From Pseudomonas sp. SDI (GTDB lineage Bacteria > Pseudomonadota > Gammaproteobacteria > Pseudomonadales > Pseudomonadaceae), in NCBI RefSeq assembly GCF_003105155.1, contig NZ_QETK01000008.1:112586-176585 (forward strand): a stretch of 64,000 bases of DNA, written 5' to 3'. A program made the position numbers and the translations under genes. The notes below the pieces were generated by a model that saw nothing but the letters and a program-made list of their open reading frames with translations, made no database searches and had not been told where the DNA came from. Within the stretch, counting starts at the first letter, position 1, and each line of letters starts with the position of its first letter. Shown in pieces: positions 8,876 through 17,502 of this stretch.

Positions 8876-9516
8876 AGAACTTTACTGCCTGCCTGCTGCT
8901 CGGCGCGTTGAGCCAAAGTGTCTGGGCGCTCGACAACGCTGACCAGCAACGGCTTAATGACATCCAGCAACGCTGGGCGCACATTCAGTATGAAGTGCCA
9001 GAACCCCAACGTGTCGCGGCGTTCGCGCAGTTGGCTAACCAGGCCTCGTCGTTCACCCATGATCGACCGGCGCTGGCTGAGGCGTGGATCTGGTCCGGTA
9101 TCGTCACCAGCAGTTGGGCCGGGGCCCAGGGTGGGCTTGGCGCCCTTGGCAAGGTCAAGGACGCCAAGGGCAATCTGGAAAAGGCCCTGAGCCTGGACCC
9201 CACGGCCTTGCAAGGTTCGGCCTATACCAGCCTTGCGGCACTGTATGACCGGGTGCCCGGTTGGCCGATCGGCTTTGGCGATGCCGACAAGGCCGAGCAA
9301 CTGCTGCAGAAAGCGTTGAAGCTGAACCCCAACGGCATCGATAGCCTATATTTCTGGGGTGATCACCTTTACCGTGAAAAGCGTTACCCCGAAGCCCGAG
9401 CTGCGCTACAAAAGGCCCTGGAAGCGGTCCCACGCCCAGGTCGGGAAAGTGCTGATGCCGGGCGGCGCAAAGAGATCTCCGCCCTGCTGGCGGACGTCAA
9501 CAAAAAAATCGACTGA
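8872..9516 (+). CDS. exported TPR-repeat protein
   Basis: A 214-residue protein with a signal peptide (a hydrophobic stretch ending near VWA-LDNA) and helical TPR-like repeats, for example LEKALSLDPTALQGSAYTSLAALYD and LLQKALKLNPNGIDSLYFWGDHLY. It is presumably periplasmic or outer-membrane associated. The ATGA overlap with the SDR gene and the 11-base gap before the response regulator place it inside the operon. It may act in export, or as an input to the downstream sensor. No enzymatic motif is seen. Confidence 0.78.
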   Translation: MKNFTACLLLGALSQSVWALDNADQQRLNDIQQRWAHIQYEVPEPQRVAAFAQLANQASSFTHDRPALAEAWIWSGIVTSSWAGAQGGLGALGKVKDAKGNLEKALSLDPTALQGSAYTSLAALYDRVPGWPIGFGDADKAEQLLQKALKLNPNGIDSLYFWGDHLYREKRYPEARAALQKALEAVPRPGRESADAGRRKEISALLADVNKKID

Positions 9517-9527
9517 CAGGAGTCCGC

Positions 9528-10190
9528 GTGCGTTTATTACTGATCGAGGATGACATCGCCCTCGGCGAGGGCGTTCATCAGGCGCTGGAACGCGAGGGCT
9601 ACACCGTCGACTGGCTCAAGGACGGCAGCAGTGCCCTGCACGCCATGCTCAGCGAAACGTTCGACCTGGCCGTACTCGACCTTGGCTTGCCACGCATGGA
9701 CGGGCTCGAAGTGCTGCGGCGTTTACGCGACACTGGCGCCAAGCTGCCCGTGCTGATTCTCACGGCGCGCGACGCCACGGAAGACCGCATCGCCGGGCTC
9801 GATGCCGGTGCCGACGACTACCTGATCAAACCATTCGACCTGGCCGAGTTGAAGGCGCGCCTGCGCGCATTGCTACGCCGCAGCGCCGGGCGCGCGCAAC
9901 TGCTGATCGAACACGCCGGGATCAGCTTGAACCCCGGTACGCAACAGGTCAGCTATCAAGGCCTGCCGGTAGCACTGACGCCCAAGGAATACCAGTTACT
10001 GCATGAGCTGTTGTCACCTCCCGGACGGGTGATGACCCGCGATCAACTGACGCAATTGTTGTATGGCTGGAACGAAGAGGCTGAAAGCAACACCCTTGAG
10101 GTCCACATCCATCACCTGCGCAAGAAGATCTCGACCGACCTGATCCGTACCGTTCGCGGCGTCGGGTATCTGGTGGAGGAGCGTCGATGA
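9528..10190 (+). CDS. OmpR/QseB-type response regulator
   Basis: A 220-residue regulator with a receiver domain (acidic pocket Glu7-Asp8-Asp9, phospho-acceptor Asp51, KPFDL loop) and a C-terminal winged-helix DNA-binding domain. The start is a GTG at 9528 preceded by AGGAGT. It overlaps the kinase gene by 4 bases. A direct repeat with an 11-base period upstream of the operon (5031-5048) is a plausible target. The closest family resemblance is PmrA/QseB/TctD-like regulators. Confidence 0.93.
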   Translation: MRLLLIEDDIALGEGVHQALEREGYTVDWLKDGSSALHAMLSETFDLAVLDLGLPRMDGLEVLRRLRDTGAKLPVLILTARDATEDRIAGLDAGADDYLIKPFDLAELKARLRALLRRSAGRAQLLIEHAGISLNPGTQQVSYQGLPVALTPKEYQLLHELLSPPGRVMTRDQLTQLLYGWNEEAESNTLEVHIHHLRKKISTDLIRTVRGVGYLVEERR

Positions 10191-11551
10191 CGTCAATCCG
10201 ACGTCGCACCCTCACCCTGATCATCGGCCTGATGTTCCTCGGCTTCGCCGTGATCAGTGCCCTCAACCTTCACGACAGCAACCACGAAATTGCCGAAGTC
10301 TACGATGCACAACTGGCACAAAACGCCAGGCTGTTGCAGGGCGTGATGCGGATGCCGCTGGCCAACAAGGAATATGCCCAGCTGTATGGCGCGTTCAACT
10401 CGGCGCTGGCCGAAGCGGTGCCCAAGATCGACGGTCACCCCTATGAAAGCAAGATCGCCTTCCAGGTCTGGAACAGCGACGGCGCGATTCTGGTGCACAC
10501 CGTTAGCGCCCCTACGCTGTCGGCAGCCCCGTTCAAAGCCGGCTTCAGCGATGTCGTGGATGTGAACAATCGTTATTGGCGCGCGTTCGCTCTGGAAGAC
10601 AAGCAGAACGGTATGCGCATCTGGGTGGGCGAGCGCGACGATGTCCGCGACGACCTGGTCGCCCGTATCGTACGCCATACCTTGTGGCCCAACGTGCTCG
10701 GCAGCCTGATCCTTGCCGCCATGATCTGGTTTGCCATCGGCTGGGGGCTCAAGCCCCTGGCGGACATGGCCGCCACCCTTCGCGCCCGGCACAGCGGTGC
10801 GCTGGAACCCCTGCAACTGACGCCCCTGCCCAGCGAACTGGAACCGATGCAGGCGGCGCTCAACCGTATGCTGGCGCAGATTCAGGAAGTGCTCGGCCGC
10901 GAGCGGCGCTTCATTGCCGACGCGGCGCACGAAATGCGCACCCCGTTGGCGGTGCTGAAGGTGCATGCACAGAACTTGATGGAGGCCCAATCCGATGAAA
11001 GTCGCCGCGAATCACTGGCGCACCTGATTGCCGGGGTGGACCGTACCAGCCGACTGGTCAATCAATTGCTGACCCTGGCCCGTATCGAACCGCAGACGGC
11101 GACACCGATGCCATCGCCCAGCGATCTTGCCGCCATCGTTCGCGACAGCCTCGCCCAATTGACCCCCTGGGTATTGAGCAAAGGCCTTGAACTGGCGTTC
11201 GACGTCGACCCTGGCGTATACCCACTGAGGGCTGATCCGACCGTCATTAACATCGCACTGAACAACCTGGTGACCAACGCCGCCAATTTTTCGCCCGCTC
11301 AGGGGCTGATCACCGTACGCCTGAAAAAATATGCCGATCGCTACCGACTGGCGGTGGAAGACGAAGGCCCGGGCATCGAGGAGTCTGAGCGTAGTCGGCT
11401 GTTGGAGCGTTTCTACAGTCGCGGAAACGACCAGGGCGCAGGATTGGGGCTGGCGATCGTGAAGCGCATCGCGGACCGGTTGGGCGGCCAGATAACACTT
11501 GAAAATCGCCCCCAGGGTGGGACGTGTGCAACATTGGAGCTGTGCGTTTGA
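10187..11551 (+). CDS. sensor histidine kinase, partner of the preceding regulator
   Basis: A 454-residue membrane kinase. It has a transmembrane segment near 8-26, a periplasmic domain, a second transmembrane segment near 166-186, a HAMP-like stretch, and the DHp helix with phospho-acceptor His248 in AHEMRTPLA. The N box (NNLVTNAANFS) and the G boxes (DEGPGIE, GAGLGLAI) are intact. It ends the seven-gene run. Its TGA stop lies inside an ANR-type box that belongs to the next gene. Confidence 0.93.
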   Translation: MTSIRRRTLTLIIGLMFLGFAVISALNLHDSNHEIAEVYDAQLAQNARLLQGVMRMPLANKEYAQLYGAFNSALAEAVPKIDGHPYESKIAFQVWNSDGAILVHTVSAPTLSAAPFKAGFSDVVDVNNRYWRAFALEDKQNGMRIWVGERDDVRDDLVARIVRHTLWPNVLGSLILAAMIWFAIGWGLKPLADMAATLRARHSGALEPLQLTPLPSELEPMQAALNRMLAQIQEVLGRERRFIADAAHEMRTPLAVLKVHAQNLMEAQSDESRRESLAHLIAGVDRTSRLVNQLLTLARIEPQTATPMPSPSDLAAIVRDSLAQLTPWVLSKGLELAFDVDPGVYPLRADPTVINIALNNLVTNAANFSPAQGLITVRLKKYADRYRLAVEDEGPGIEESERSRLLERFYSRGNDQGAGLGLAIVKRIADRLGGQITLENRPQGGTCATLELCV

Positions 11552-11561
11552 CCTGCATCAA
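11548..11561 (+). promoter_or_regulatory. ANR/FNR box (TTGACCTGCATCAA)
   Basis: This is a near-perfect match to the TTGAT-N4-ATCAA consensus. It sits about 72 bases before the preferred ATG of the GNAT gene at 11633, which suits a class II activator position. It overlaps the 3' end of the kinase gene. Confidence 0.7.
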
Positions 11562-11632
11562 GCAGGGGGCGCCGGACAGGTGTAGATAAAGAAGGGTGCG
11601 TTATGCCCCTCTCTCCCCTCGGAGTAAATCCC

Positions 11633-12205
11633 ATGGCACCTGTTCAATCCACCGTTCAATTCCCGTCCAGCCCTGCCTTTGCGCCTGAAGCAGGCGAGCA
11701 CTGGATAGAGCCGCTGAAGGATGGCGGACACGTTCTGATCAGGCCATTGCGTGCAGAAGACCGTGAGCGTGAGCGAGCCTTCATCATGCGGCTCTCACCC
11801 GAGTCGCGGCATTTTCGCTTCCTCGCTCAGATCAAGGAGCCTGGAGAAGCCCTGCTTGATCAACTGATGACCATCGACCAGCGTCAGCATATGGCGTATG
11901 TCGCATTGGCCCATGTCGATGGCGAACTGCAGGAGGTGGGGATCAGCCGCTATGCCGCATGCACCGACCCTGGCGAATGTGAGTGCGCAGTCACCATCGA
12001 TGATCAATGGCAACATCGCGGCCTGGGTTCGTTGCTGCTTGGCCACCTGATCGACAAAGCACGGGCCAATGGTTTCAATACGCTGTATTCGATTGACGCT
12101 GCCGCCAATACGGCAATGCGCGAACTGGCCCGCGAGCTGGGTTTCTCGACGTCCCGAGACCCCGACGACAGCTGCCAGGTCATCCATCGTCTTTCATTGG
12201 TTTGA
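11633..12205 (+). CDS. GNAT N-acetyltransferase (low-oxygen block, copy 1)
   Basis: A 190-residue protein with the GNAT acetyl-CoA binding region QHRGLGSLLLGHLIDKA. It is a clear paralogue of the protein at 14075: both share EHWIE-LxDG, RPL, RHFRFLA-like and ECAV segments. Proteins of this type occur with universal stress proteins in anaerobically induced Pseudomonas clusters, and some resemble protein lysine acetyltransferases. An alternative ATG exists at 11603. The one at 11633 is preferred because GGAG lies 8 bases before it. An ANR box precedes the gene. Confidence 0.82.
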   Translation: MAPVQSTVQFPSSPAFAPEAGEHWIEPLKDGGHVLIRPLRAEDRERERAFIMRLSPESRHFRFLAQIKEPGEALLDQLMTIDQRQHMAYVALAHVDGELQEVGISRYAACTDPGECECAVTIDDQWQHRGLGSLLLGHLIDKARANGFNTLYSIDAAANTAMRELARELGFSTSRDPDDSCQVIHRLSLV

Positions 12206-12847
12206 TGCGGCTTGCGGGGTGGAAAACTGCCCCGCTGGCAGCACGCGATTCAGGCACTGTTGCTCGTCCTCTGCGGTAATGCCCTGAAAATCAGTGACCT
12301 CCAGGACGGAGGTATTGAACAGGGCGAGCCGCCCTACGCCATTTCTGTCCAGAAACAGTTCCGACAGGCACATGCACAGCGACGACGCGGCAGCGATGGG
12401 GCGCCCTCCGGCTCCCGGCAACCCAAGTTGGTCATTGAGGTGGGTCTCACACGCCGCAACGATGGTGCGCACTGATCGGGCGGCAAAATACAGGGTGGTC
12501 GGGTAACCCACCCCTACGGCTATCAGCAAACACAATGCAAGATTCGATTCCTTGGCCCAGGTTGTAAGGCGCTCCAGCGCCAGCCGCCCTCCTGAACTAT
12601 TCGAACTGAATATCGCTTTGCCCACCCGCAGGGTGTAACGGTGTTGCACAACAATGCCTACGGCCAGGCTGATGGCAGCAAACCCCAGCAGGATCCACGG
12701 CTTGGCGATAACCAGCGCGGCAATGCCGTCGAATGCGGTTGCCAACGACACCCACACGACAAAACTGATGACCGTCACGATGATGACGAAGCTGCCGCGT
12801 GGTCTTTCGAACCAGGCCGTGAGTTTCTGTTTACGGGTGTCGTTCAT
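12194..12847 (-). CDS. hypothetical membrane protein
   Basis: A 217-residue protein with two hydrophobic segments near 19-60 and a third around 100-120, followed by a soluble C-terminal region. I do not recognise the family. Two start codons are possible (12853 and 12847), and the second has better spacing from an AGGGG sequence. It converges on the GNAT gene, and their 3' ends overlap by 12 bases. Confidence 0.6.
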   Translation of the reverse strand: MNDTRKQKLTAWFERPRGSFVIIVTVISFVVWVSLATAFDGIAALVIAKPWILLGFAAISLAVGIVVQHRYTLRVGKAIFSSNSSGGRLALERLTTWAKESNLALCLLIAVGVGYPTTLYFAARSVRTIVAACETHLNDQLGLPGAGGRPIAAASSLCMCLSELFLDRNGVGRLALFNTSVLEVTDFQGITAEDEQQCLNRVLPAGQFSTPQAASNQ

Positions 12848-12950
12848 CAGCATGCCCCTTTGCCTGCGAACCTGCCTGACGCCAACGGCTGGAGCAGGTA
12901 CTGACTACGGGTAACCGTACCTATTGCACCCAGCAAGGTGGCGGCATGAT

Positions 12951-13868
12951 TCAGCTCTCCATCGGTGGCTGGATGGCGATGGGAGAAGCCGGGCCAACGG
13001 CCAGCACCGCGCAATGCCCAGCGCTCACGGTCCGCTCAGTCGTGTCGCCGAGCAGTTTACCCAGCCCTTTGGGTTGCACCACGCCCATGACCACCACATC
13101 CGCTGCCAATGCACGCACCCGCTCAGCAATCACCGCCACCGGAGCACCTTCCATAAAGTGGCGACACTGCGCGGCCACACCGTAGGCATCGGCCAACTCG
13201 TCAAACGGCTCACGTAACGCCGCTACGTACTCCTCAACCCAATCAAGCGCGACGCTGGTATCCGCCACAAACGCGGGCGCAATGGCGTAGGCACATACGA
13301 GGTGCAACTGGGCATCGCACTGCAACGCCATCGCGATAGCGGCGCGGACGATGGTGTGATTGAAGTCGTGCTGTTGTGCCGAAAGCGAGGTATCAACCGC
13401 CGCCAGGATCATCGTGGGCAAAGGCGTACACCCCGCCGGGACGAGATGAACCGGTACCGGGCTGGCCCTTACCAGCTGTGCATCGAAGGACCCGCCAAAC
13501 ACCCGGCGTAACGCGGAGACAACTTCAGTGTCTTTGATCACCATGTCGGGCCTGAGCTCAAGCAGGCAATCGAGCACGGCCGCTAACGGATCTTCGGCCT
13601 GTACTGCCTGGCCAGTGGTACGGCCGTGATCGGCGCGTAAACACTGCACTGTCTCGTTCAGCCGGGTACGGTAGTGTGAGAACTGGTCGGCGATCTGTTG
13701 ATCAATCTCCTGTTCCTCACGCCAGTTGCTCAGTCCCTGAGGTTCAAACACGCCTAGCACATGCAAACCTGCGCCCGTCGCTTTGGCCAGGGCCCTGGCG
13801 CGGTGCGCGGCAGGAGAAGCCAGCTCGACATCCTGTGCCAGCAACAGCAGTTGTCGGTACTGACTCAT
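12951..13868 (-). CDS. tandem-domain universal stress protein
   Basis: A 305-residue protein made of two UspA-like domains. The second ends with the nucleotide-binding signature VVMGVVQPKGLGKLLGDTTERTVSAGHCAVLAV. Related Pseudomonas proteins promote survival without oxygen. The start at 13868 has GGAGGTG just upstream. The gene diverges from the second GNAT gene, and the shared intergenic region holds two ANR-like boxes. Confidence 0.9.
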   Translation of the reverse strand: MSQYRQLLLLAQDVELASPAAHRARALAKATGAGLHVLGVFEPQGLSNWREEQEIDQQIADQFSHYRTRLNETVQCLRADHGRTTGQAVQAEDPLAAVLDCLLELRPDMVIKDTEVVSALRRVFGGSFDAQLVRASPVPVHLVPAGCTPLPTMILAAVDTSLSAQQHDFNHTIVRAAIAMALQCDAQLHLVCAYAIAPAFVADTSVALDWVEEYVAALREPFDELADAYGVAAQCRHFMEGAPVAVIAERVRALAADVVVMGVVQPKGLGKLLGDTTERTVSAGHCAVLAVGPASPIAIQPPMES

Positions 13869-13951
13869 CGCACACCTCCACATCTGTTATCGCCGGGTGC
13901 CCGGAAACACCGTTCAGGTCTGTAATTCTGTGCGTTGAGCGGGCAGCGGAC

Positions 13952-13965
13952 TTGATGCAGGTCAG
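13952..13965. promoter_or_regulatory. ANR/FNR-like box (TTGATGCAGGTCAG)
   Basis: A match to TTGAT-N4-ATCAA with substitutions in the right half-site. It lies 84 bases upstream of the universal stress gene and 110 upstream of the GNAT gene. Its position suggests that it serves the leftward promoter. Confidence 0.5.
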
Positions 13966-13988
13966 AAAGGCTGTGACCCGCCAGTAAG

Positions 13989-14002
13989 TTGATGCAAATC
14001 AG
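13989..14002. promoter_or_regulatory. ANR/FNR box (TTGATGCAAATCAG)
   Basis: Matches all but the last base of TTGAT-N4-ATCAA. It is 73 bases before the ATG of the GNAT gene at 14075, much like the spacing of the box before the first GNAT gene. Confidence 0.65.
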
Positions 14003-14074
14003 AACAGGGCGGCGCGCGCGCAGTACAACAACAGCAAGCAGTTCCTTTTGAGCACAACGGGCCAGGAGCACGCG

Positions 14075-14623
14075 ATGAGTACCGATCCCGATAGCCGCGA
14101 CCTATGCAAGGAACACTGGATTGAAACGTTGAACGACGGGACTACCGTGCTGATTCGCCCGCTGAGCGAGCCAGACCACGAGCGCGATCATCGTTTCGTC
14201 GGGCAAGTACCCTACGAGGCTCGGCGCTTTCGTTTTCTGGCCGGCTTCAGCGGCGAGGCATCTACGCTCTTTGAACAGTTGGCGGATGTGGACTATCGCC
14301 GTCGCATGGCATATGTCGCCCTGATACATGACAATGGCCAACTGCGCCAGATCGGCGAGAGCCGCTATGCCGCTGTCCCCGGCAGCAAAAATTGCGAGTG
14401 TGCGGTTGCCGTCAGCACGCAATGGCAGCGCAAGGGCCTGGGCAGGCTACTGATGAATCACCTGATCAGCGCTGCACGCAGCAATGGCTATGCGCGCATG
14501 GTTTCCCGTGACATGTCGAACAACTACGGCATGCACCGGCTGGCCAAAGCGCTCGGTTTTTCAGCGCGCTACCTGGCCGGCGACGTCAGTGAAATCGTTC
14601 ACGAGCTGGACCTGCAGCGCTAA
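14075..14623 (+). CDS. GNAT N-acetyltransferase (low-oxygen block, copy 2)
   Basis: A 182-residue paralogue of the protein at 11633, with the acetyl-CoA loop QRKGLGRLLMNHLISAA. The ATG at 14075 is preceded by AGGAG; a TTG at 14048 is also in frame but less likely. It is divergent from one universal stress gene and convergent with another. The two paralogues probably arose by duplication inside this stress block. Confidence 0.83.
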   Translation: MSTDPDSRDLCKEHWIETLNDGTTVLIRPLSEPDHERDHRFVGQVPYEARRFRFLAGFSGEASTLFEQLADVDYRRRMAYVALIHDNGQLRQIGESRYAAVPGSKNCECAVAVSTQWQRKGLGRLLMNHLISAARSNGYARMVSRDMSNNYGMHRLAKALGFSARYLAGDVSEIVHELDLQR

Positions 14624-14630
14624 GCCGTTG

Positions 14631-14664
14631 CCTCGGCGCGGTCTGCCTGCAAACCGCACCGAGG
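14631..14664. terminator. bidirectional hairpin between convergent genes
   Basis: CCTCGG at 14631 pairs with CCGAGG ending at 14664, extended inward by GCGGT/ACCGC with one mismatch. It lies between a GNAT gene and a convergent universal stress gene. No T-tract follows, so its termination role is inferred. Confidence 0.45.
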
Positions 14665-14675
14665 TAGCCAGGGTG

Positions 14676-15602
14676 TCAGGCGACAGGCGCCTGCGGGGTG
14701 ATGACCAGTACACTGCTTGGCATTTTGTACAGCACCCGCTCAACCGTGCTGCCAACGTATTTGGCCAGGCCACGGTGATGAATCCGCCCCATCACAATGA
14801 TGTCTATGCCGTGCGCCTCGCAGAAAACCGTCATGACTTTGGCCGGGTCGCCCATGATCATGTGGCACGCTTGCGGCGCTATGCCGTTGCGCTCGGTCAG
14901 TTCCCTGAACGCCACTCCCTGGGCTTCATGCAGGCTTTCGGCAAGATTTGGGCCAAACCAGAACGATTTATGCCCAAGGTTTTCTGCTTCCGTTTGCATG
15001 GAACTCATGTCGTAGGCATAGAGGATCTCTACCTGGGCCTTGCACTGCATGGCCAACTTCAATGCTTGATTGATAATGCGGTCGTTGAAGCCTTGGAACT
15101 GGTCTTCGGGACGCGACAGGTCGACGGCAGCAAGCACCTTGCGAGGCATGACGTGGCTGGCCGTATCGACAAAATGCAAGGGCACCGAGCATTCCCGCAG
15201 CAGCCGCACATCGAGCGTCGTGAACATCGCCCGCATCAGCCGCGACTGATGCTCCAGATCCTTGACCACCATCGCAAATGACTGCTCCTTCAGGTGGATG
15301 AGGATTTCCTCCAGGACGTTGTCGACCCAGACCACTTCAGTGGTGACCGTGAGTCCGCCCTTGCGCAGGGTGACGGCCTGGGTTTCCAACCAGTCCCGGT
15401 GTTTATCGACATACGCCTGGCGCATGATAGCCAGCGCCTGCTCATTCACCAACCCGGCGGTGGCAAGGCCTTCCAGGTAATCAAAGGCCACAATGTGCAA
15501 GGCAATGCCTTGAGCTTTGGCCAATGCCGCAGCGCGGTCAAAGGCGTCGGTGCGCTGCATCAAGGGAGGGGCGATCAACAGCAAACGTTGGGAGTCAGAC
15601 AT
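14676..15602 (-). CDS. tandem-domain universal stress protein
   Basis: A 308-residue protein with two UspA-like domains. The second carries IIVMGRIHHRGLAKYVGSTVERVLYKMPSSVLVI, the usual G-x2-G-x9-G(S/T) nucleotide loop. The frame runs far upstream, but the ATG at 15602 has GAGGTG before it and begins at the conserved MSDSQRLLLIAPP. An ANR box lies 65 bases upstream. Confidence 0.9.
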   Translation of the reverse strand: MSDSQRLLLIAPPLMQRTDAFDRAAALAKAQGIALHIVAFDYLEGLATAGLVNEQALAIMRQAYVDKHRDWLETQAVTLRKGGLTVTTEVVWVDNVLEEILIHLKEQSFAMVVKDLEHQSRLMRAMFTTLDVRLLRECSVPLHFVDTASHVMPRKVLAAVDLSRPEDQFQGFNDRIINQALKLAMQCKAQVEILYAYDMSSMQTEAENLGHKSFWFGPNLAESLHEAQGVAFRELTERNGIAPQACHMIMGDPAKVMTVFCEAHGIDIIVMGRIHHRGLAKYVGSTVERVLYKMPSSVLVITPQAPVA

Positions 15603-15666
15603 GGCACACCTCGCGCTGAGCGATGAGTCGGTAGCTGCCATCGTGCAGCGCCGCGACGTGGTGTGC

Positions 15667-15680
15667 TTGACCTGTATCAA
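15667..15680. promoter_or_regulatory. ANR/FNR box (TTGACCTGTATCAA)
   Basis: Nearly the same as the box at 11548, differing by one base in the spacer. It lies 65 bases upstream of the leftward universal stress gene. Confidence 0.7.
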
Positions 15681-15780
15681 GAACACGCTGAACGCCCGGT
15701 GAAAGCCCGAGGCTCGCCGCATGAGCATCGGCAGCGCCCGACTAACGGTAAGCCCCTGCACATCCAGCAGGGTCGGATCC

Positions 15781-15794
15781 TTGATCCTGGTCAA
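15781..15794. promoter_or_regulatory. ANR/FNR box (TTGATCCTGGTCAA)
   Basis: One mismatch to TTGAT-N4-ATCAA. It lies 67 bases before the ATG of the alcohol dehydrogenase at 15861, consistent with activation of that gene. Confidence 0.65.
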
Positions 15795-15860
15795 TCCATT
15801 GCGTGTTTTTTGGCGCACGCTAGGTCACGAGTGAGGCCACGCCTCCCGAGGAGCGTAATC

Positions 15861-16934
15861 ATGCCTACTATGCGTGCTGCACTGTTTGTTGAAAAAAACA
15901 GAATTGTGCTGGGTGAAAAGCCTATTCCAGCGATTGGTCCTACCGATGCGTTGCTGCGGATCACCACCACCACAATCTGTGGCACCGACGTTCACATCCT
16001 GCGCGGTGAATACCCTGTCGCCAAAGGCCTGACGATTGGTCATGAGCCGGTCGGCATCATTGAAAAGCTGGGCAGCCAGGTCCAGGGCTTCAGTGAAGGG
16101 CAACGGGTGATCGCCGGTGCCATTACCCCGAGCGGTCACAGCAACGCCTGCCTGTGCGGGTGTTCATCCCAGGACGGACCTGGCACCCGCCATGGCTTCA
16201 AGGCGATCGGCGGCTGGAAGTTCGGCAACACGATAGACGGCTGTCAGGCCGAATTTGTGCGGGTGCCCGATGCCATGGCCAACCTGTCAGTGATTCCCGA
16301 CAACCTCAGCGACGAACAGGTGTTGATGTGTCCCGACATCATGTCTACCGGTTTCTCGGGTGCCGAGCGAGGGAACGTCAAGATTGGCGACTGCGTGGTC
16401 GTCTTTGCACTGGGGCCCATTGGTCTGTGCGCAGTGGCGGGTGCCCGTTTGCAGGGGGCAGGCAGCATCATCGGCGTCGACAGCGTACCGGCACGCATGA
16501 ACGTTGCCCGCCAACTCGGCGCAACGCAGGTGATCGATTACACCCAGGGTAATGTCGTCGAACAGATCATGGCTATCACCAATGGGCGTGGCGTCGATGT
16601 CGCCATTGAGGCGCTAGGCACTCAACTGACCTTTGAATCGGCGTTGCGGGTGCTACGTCCCGGCGGCACCTTGTCCAGCCTGGGCGTGTATGCGGCGGAC
16701 CTGCGAATTCCACTCGATGCCTTCGCGGCGGGCCTGGGCGACTACAGCATCGTGTCTACGCTGTGCCCCGGGGGCAAGGAGCGGATGCGGCGGCTGATGG
16801 ATGTCATTGCCTGCGGGCGCATCGATCTGGGCCCGCTGGTGACGCACCGGTTCAAACTCGACCAAATTGAGGACGCCTACGAGCTGTTCGCCCATCAACG
16901 AGACGGTGTCATGAAAGTAGCCATAACGCCCTGA
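15861..16934 (+). CDS. zinc-dependent alcohol dehydrogenase (secondary-ADH type)
   Basis: A 357-residue medium-chain dehydrogenase. Candidate catalytic zinc ligands are Cys40 (TICGTD), His61-Glu62 (GHE) and the Asp in CPDIMSTGF, a pattern seen in Clostridium- and Thermoanaerobacter-type secondary alcohol dehydrogenases. The NAD(P)-binding glycine motif is ALGPIGLCAVAGA. The ATG at 15861 has GAGGAG before it. An ANR box 67 bases upstream suggests induction at low oxygen. Confidence 0.9.
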   Translation: MPTMRAALFVEKNRIVLGEKPIPAIGPTDALLRITTTTICGTDVHILRGEYPVAKGLTIGHEPVGIIEKLGSQVQGFSEGQRVIAGAITPSGHSNACLCGCSSQDGPGTRHGFKAIGGWKFGNTIDGCQAEFVRVPDAMANLSVIPDNLSDEQVLMCPDIMSTGFSGAERGNVKIGDCVVVFALGPIGLCAVAGARLQGAGSIIGVDSVPARMNVARQLGATQVIDYTQGNVVEQIMAITNGRGVDVAIEALGTQLTFESALRVLRPGGTLSSLGVYAADLRIPLDAFAAGLGDYSIVSTLCPGGKERMRRLMDVIACGRIDLGPLVTHRFKLDQIEDAYELFAHQRDGVMKVAITP

Positions 16935-17013
16935 GTTGACCTTGCCTGAAGCACGTTGCCCCCCATCCGGCAGGGAGGCTGTTCCTGATTCAATCGAATG
17001 TGGAGCGCGCCAA

Positions 17014-17502
17014 ATGCTCAAATCACTGTTGCTGTCGCTATTCCCTCGGCTGGCACCTGGTGCAGCGTTGCATCAGGCTGGCGATCGCCTGTTCCGTTTT
17101 CGCCACCGCCCGCGCATCGCGCCAGCTCCGGACCTCGCGTTCATGCTGCGCCGCGAAGTGGGTTTGCCTGAGCAGCCTACCCTGCTGGCCAGCGATAGCG
17201 GGGATCAGTTCACTGTGACGGCCAACCTGCAAGCGGTTGGAATCGACAGCCTGCAGATAAGCATTACCCCGGAGCAGTTCACGTTGAGCGGTTGGCTGCT
17301 ACAGCCCCCCTCACACGCCATAGGGGATGTACCTGAGTGCGGCGGCTTCAGCGCCTCACGCGCGCTCCCGCCCTCGATGGACCTTGAGCATTTCACCCTC
17401 CACTACCATCAGGGGCACCTGATCTTCCGTGTCCCCAAAAAGCCTGCGCGCCAAGGCGATTCGACACACACACCTGCGCCTGCAACGGAGTACTATCAAT
17501 GA
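17014..17502 (+). CDS. divergent Hsp20/alpha-crystallin-like protein
   Basis: A 162-residue protein. Its middle and C-terminal parts resemble the small heat-shock fold: DQFTVTANLQAVGIDSLQI, TLSGWL, then FTLHYHQGHLIFRVPKK. The N-terminal 50 residues are unusual and basic. The match is weak at the sequence level, so Hsp20-like is an inference. It overlaps the next small gene (ATGA), and the two are probably co-expressed. Confidence 0.65.
   Translation: MLKSLLLSLFPRLAPGAALHQAGDRLFRFRHRPRIAPAPDLAFMLRREVGLPEQPTLLASDSGDQFTVTANLQAVGIDSLQISITPEQFTLSGWLLQPPSHAIGDVPECGGFSASRALPPSMDLEHFTLHYHQGHLIFRVPKKPARQGDSTHTPAPATEYYQ

Noticed and set aside
16932..16945. Possible ANR box before the Hsp20-like gene (TTGACCTTGCCTGA)
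   Set aside because: The right half-site matches too poorly to ATCAA to count as a site.
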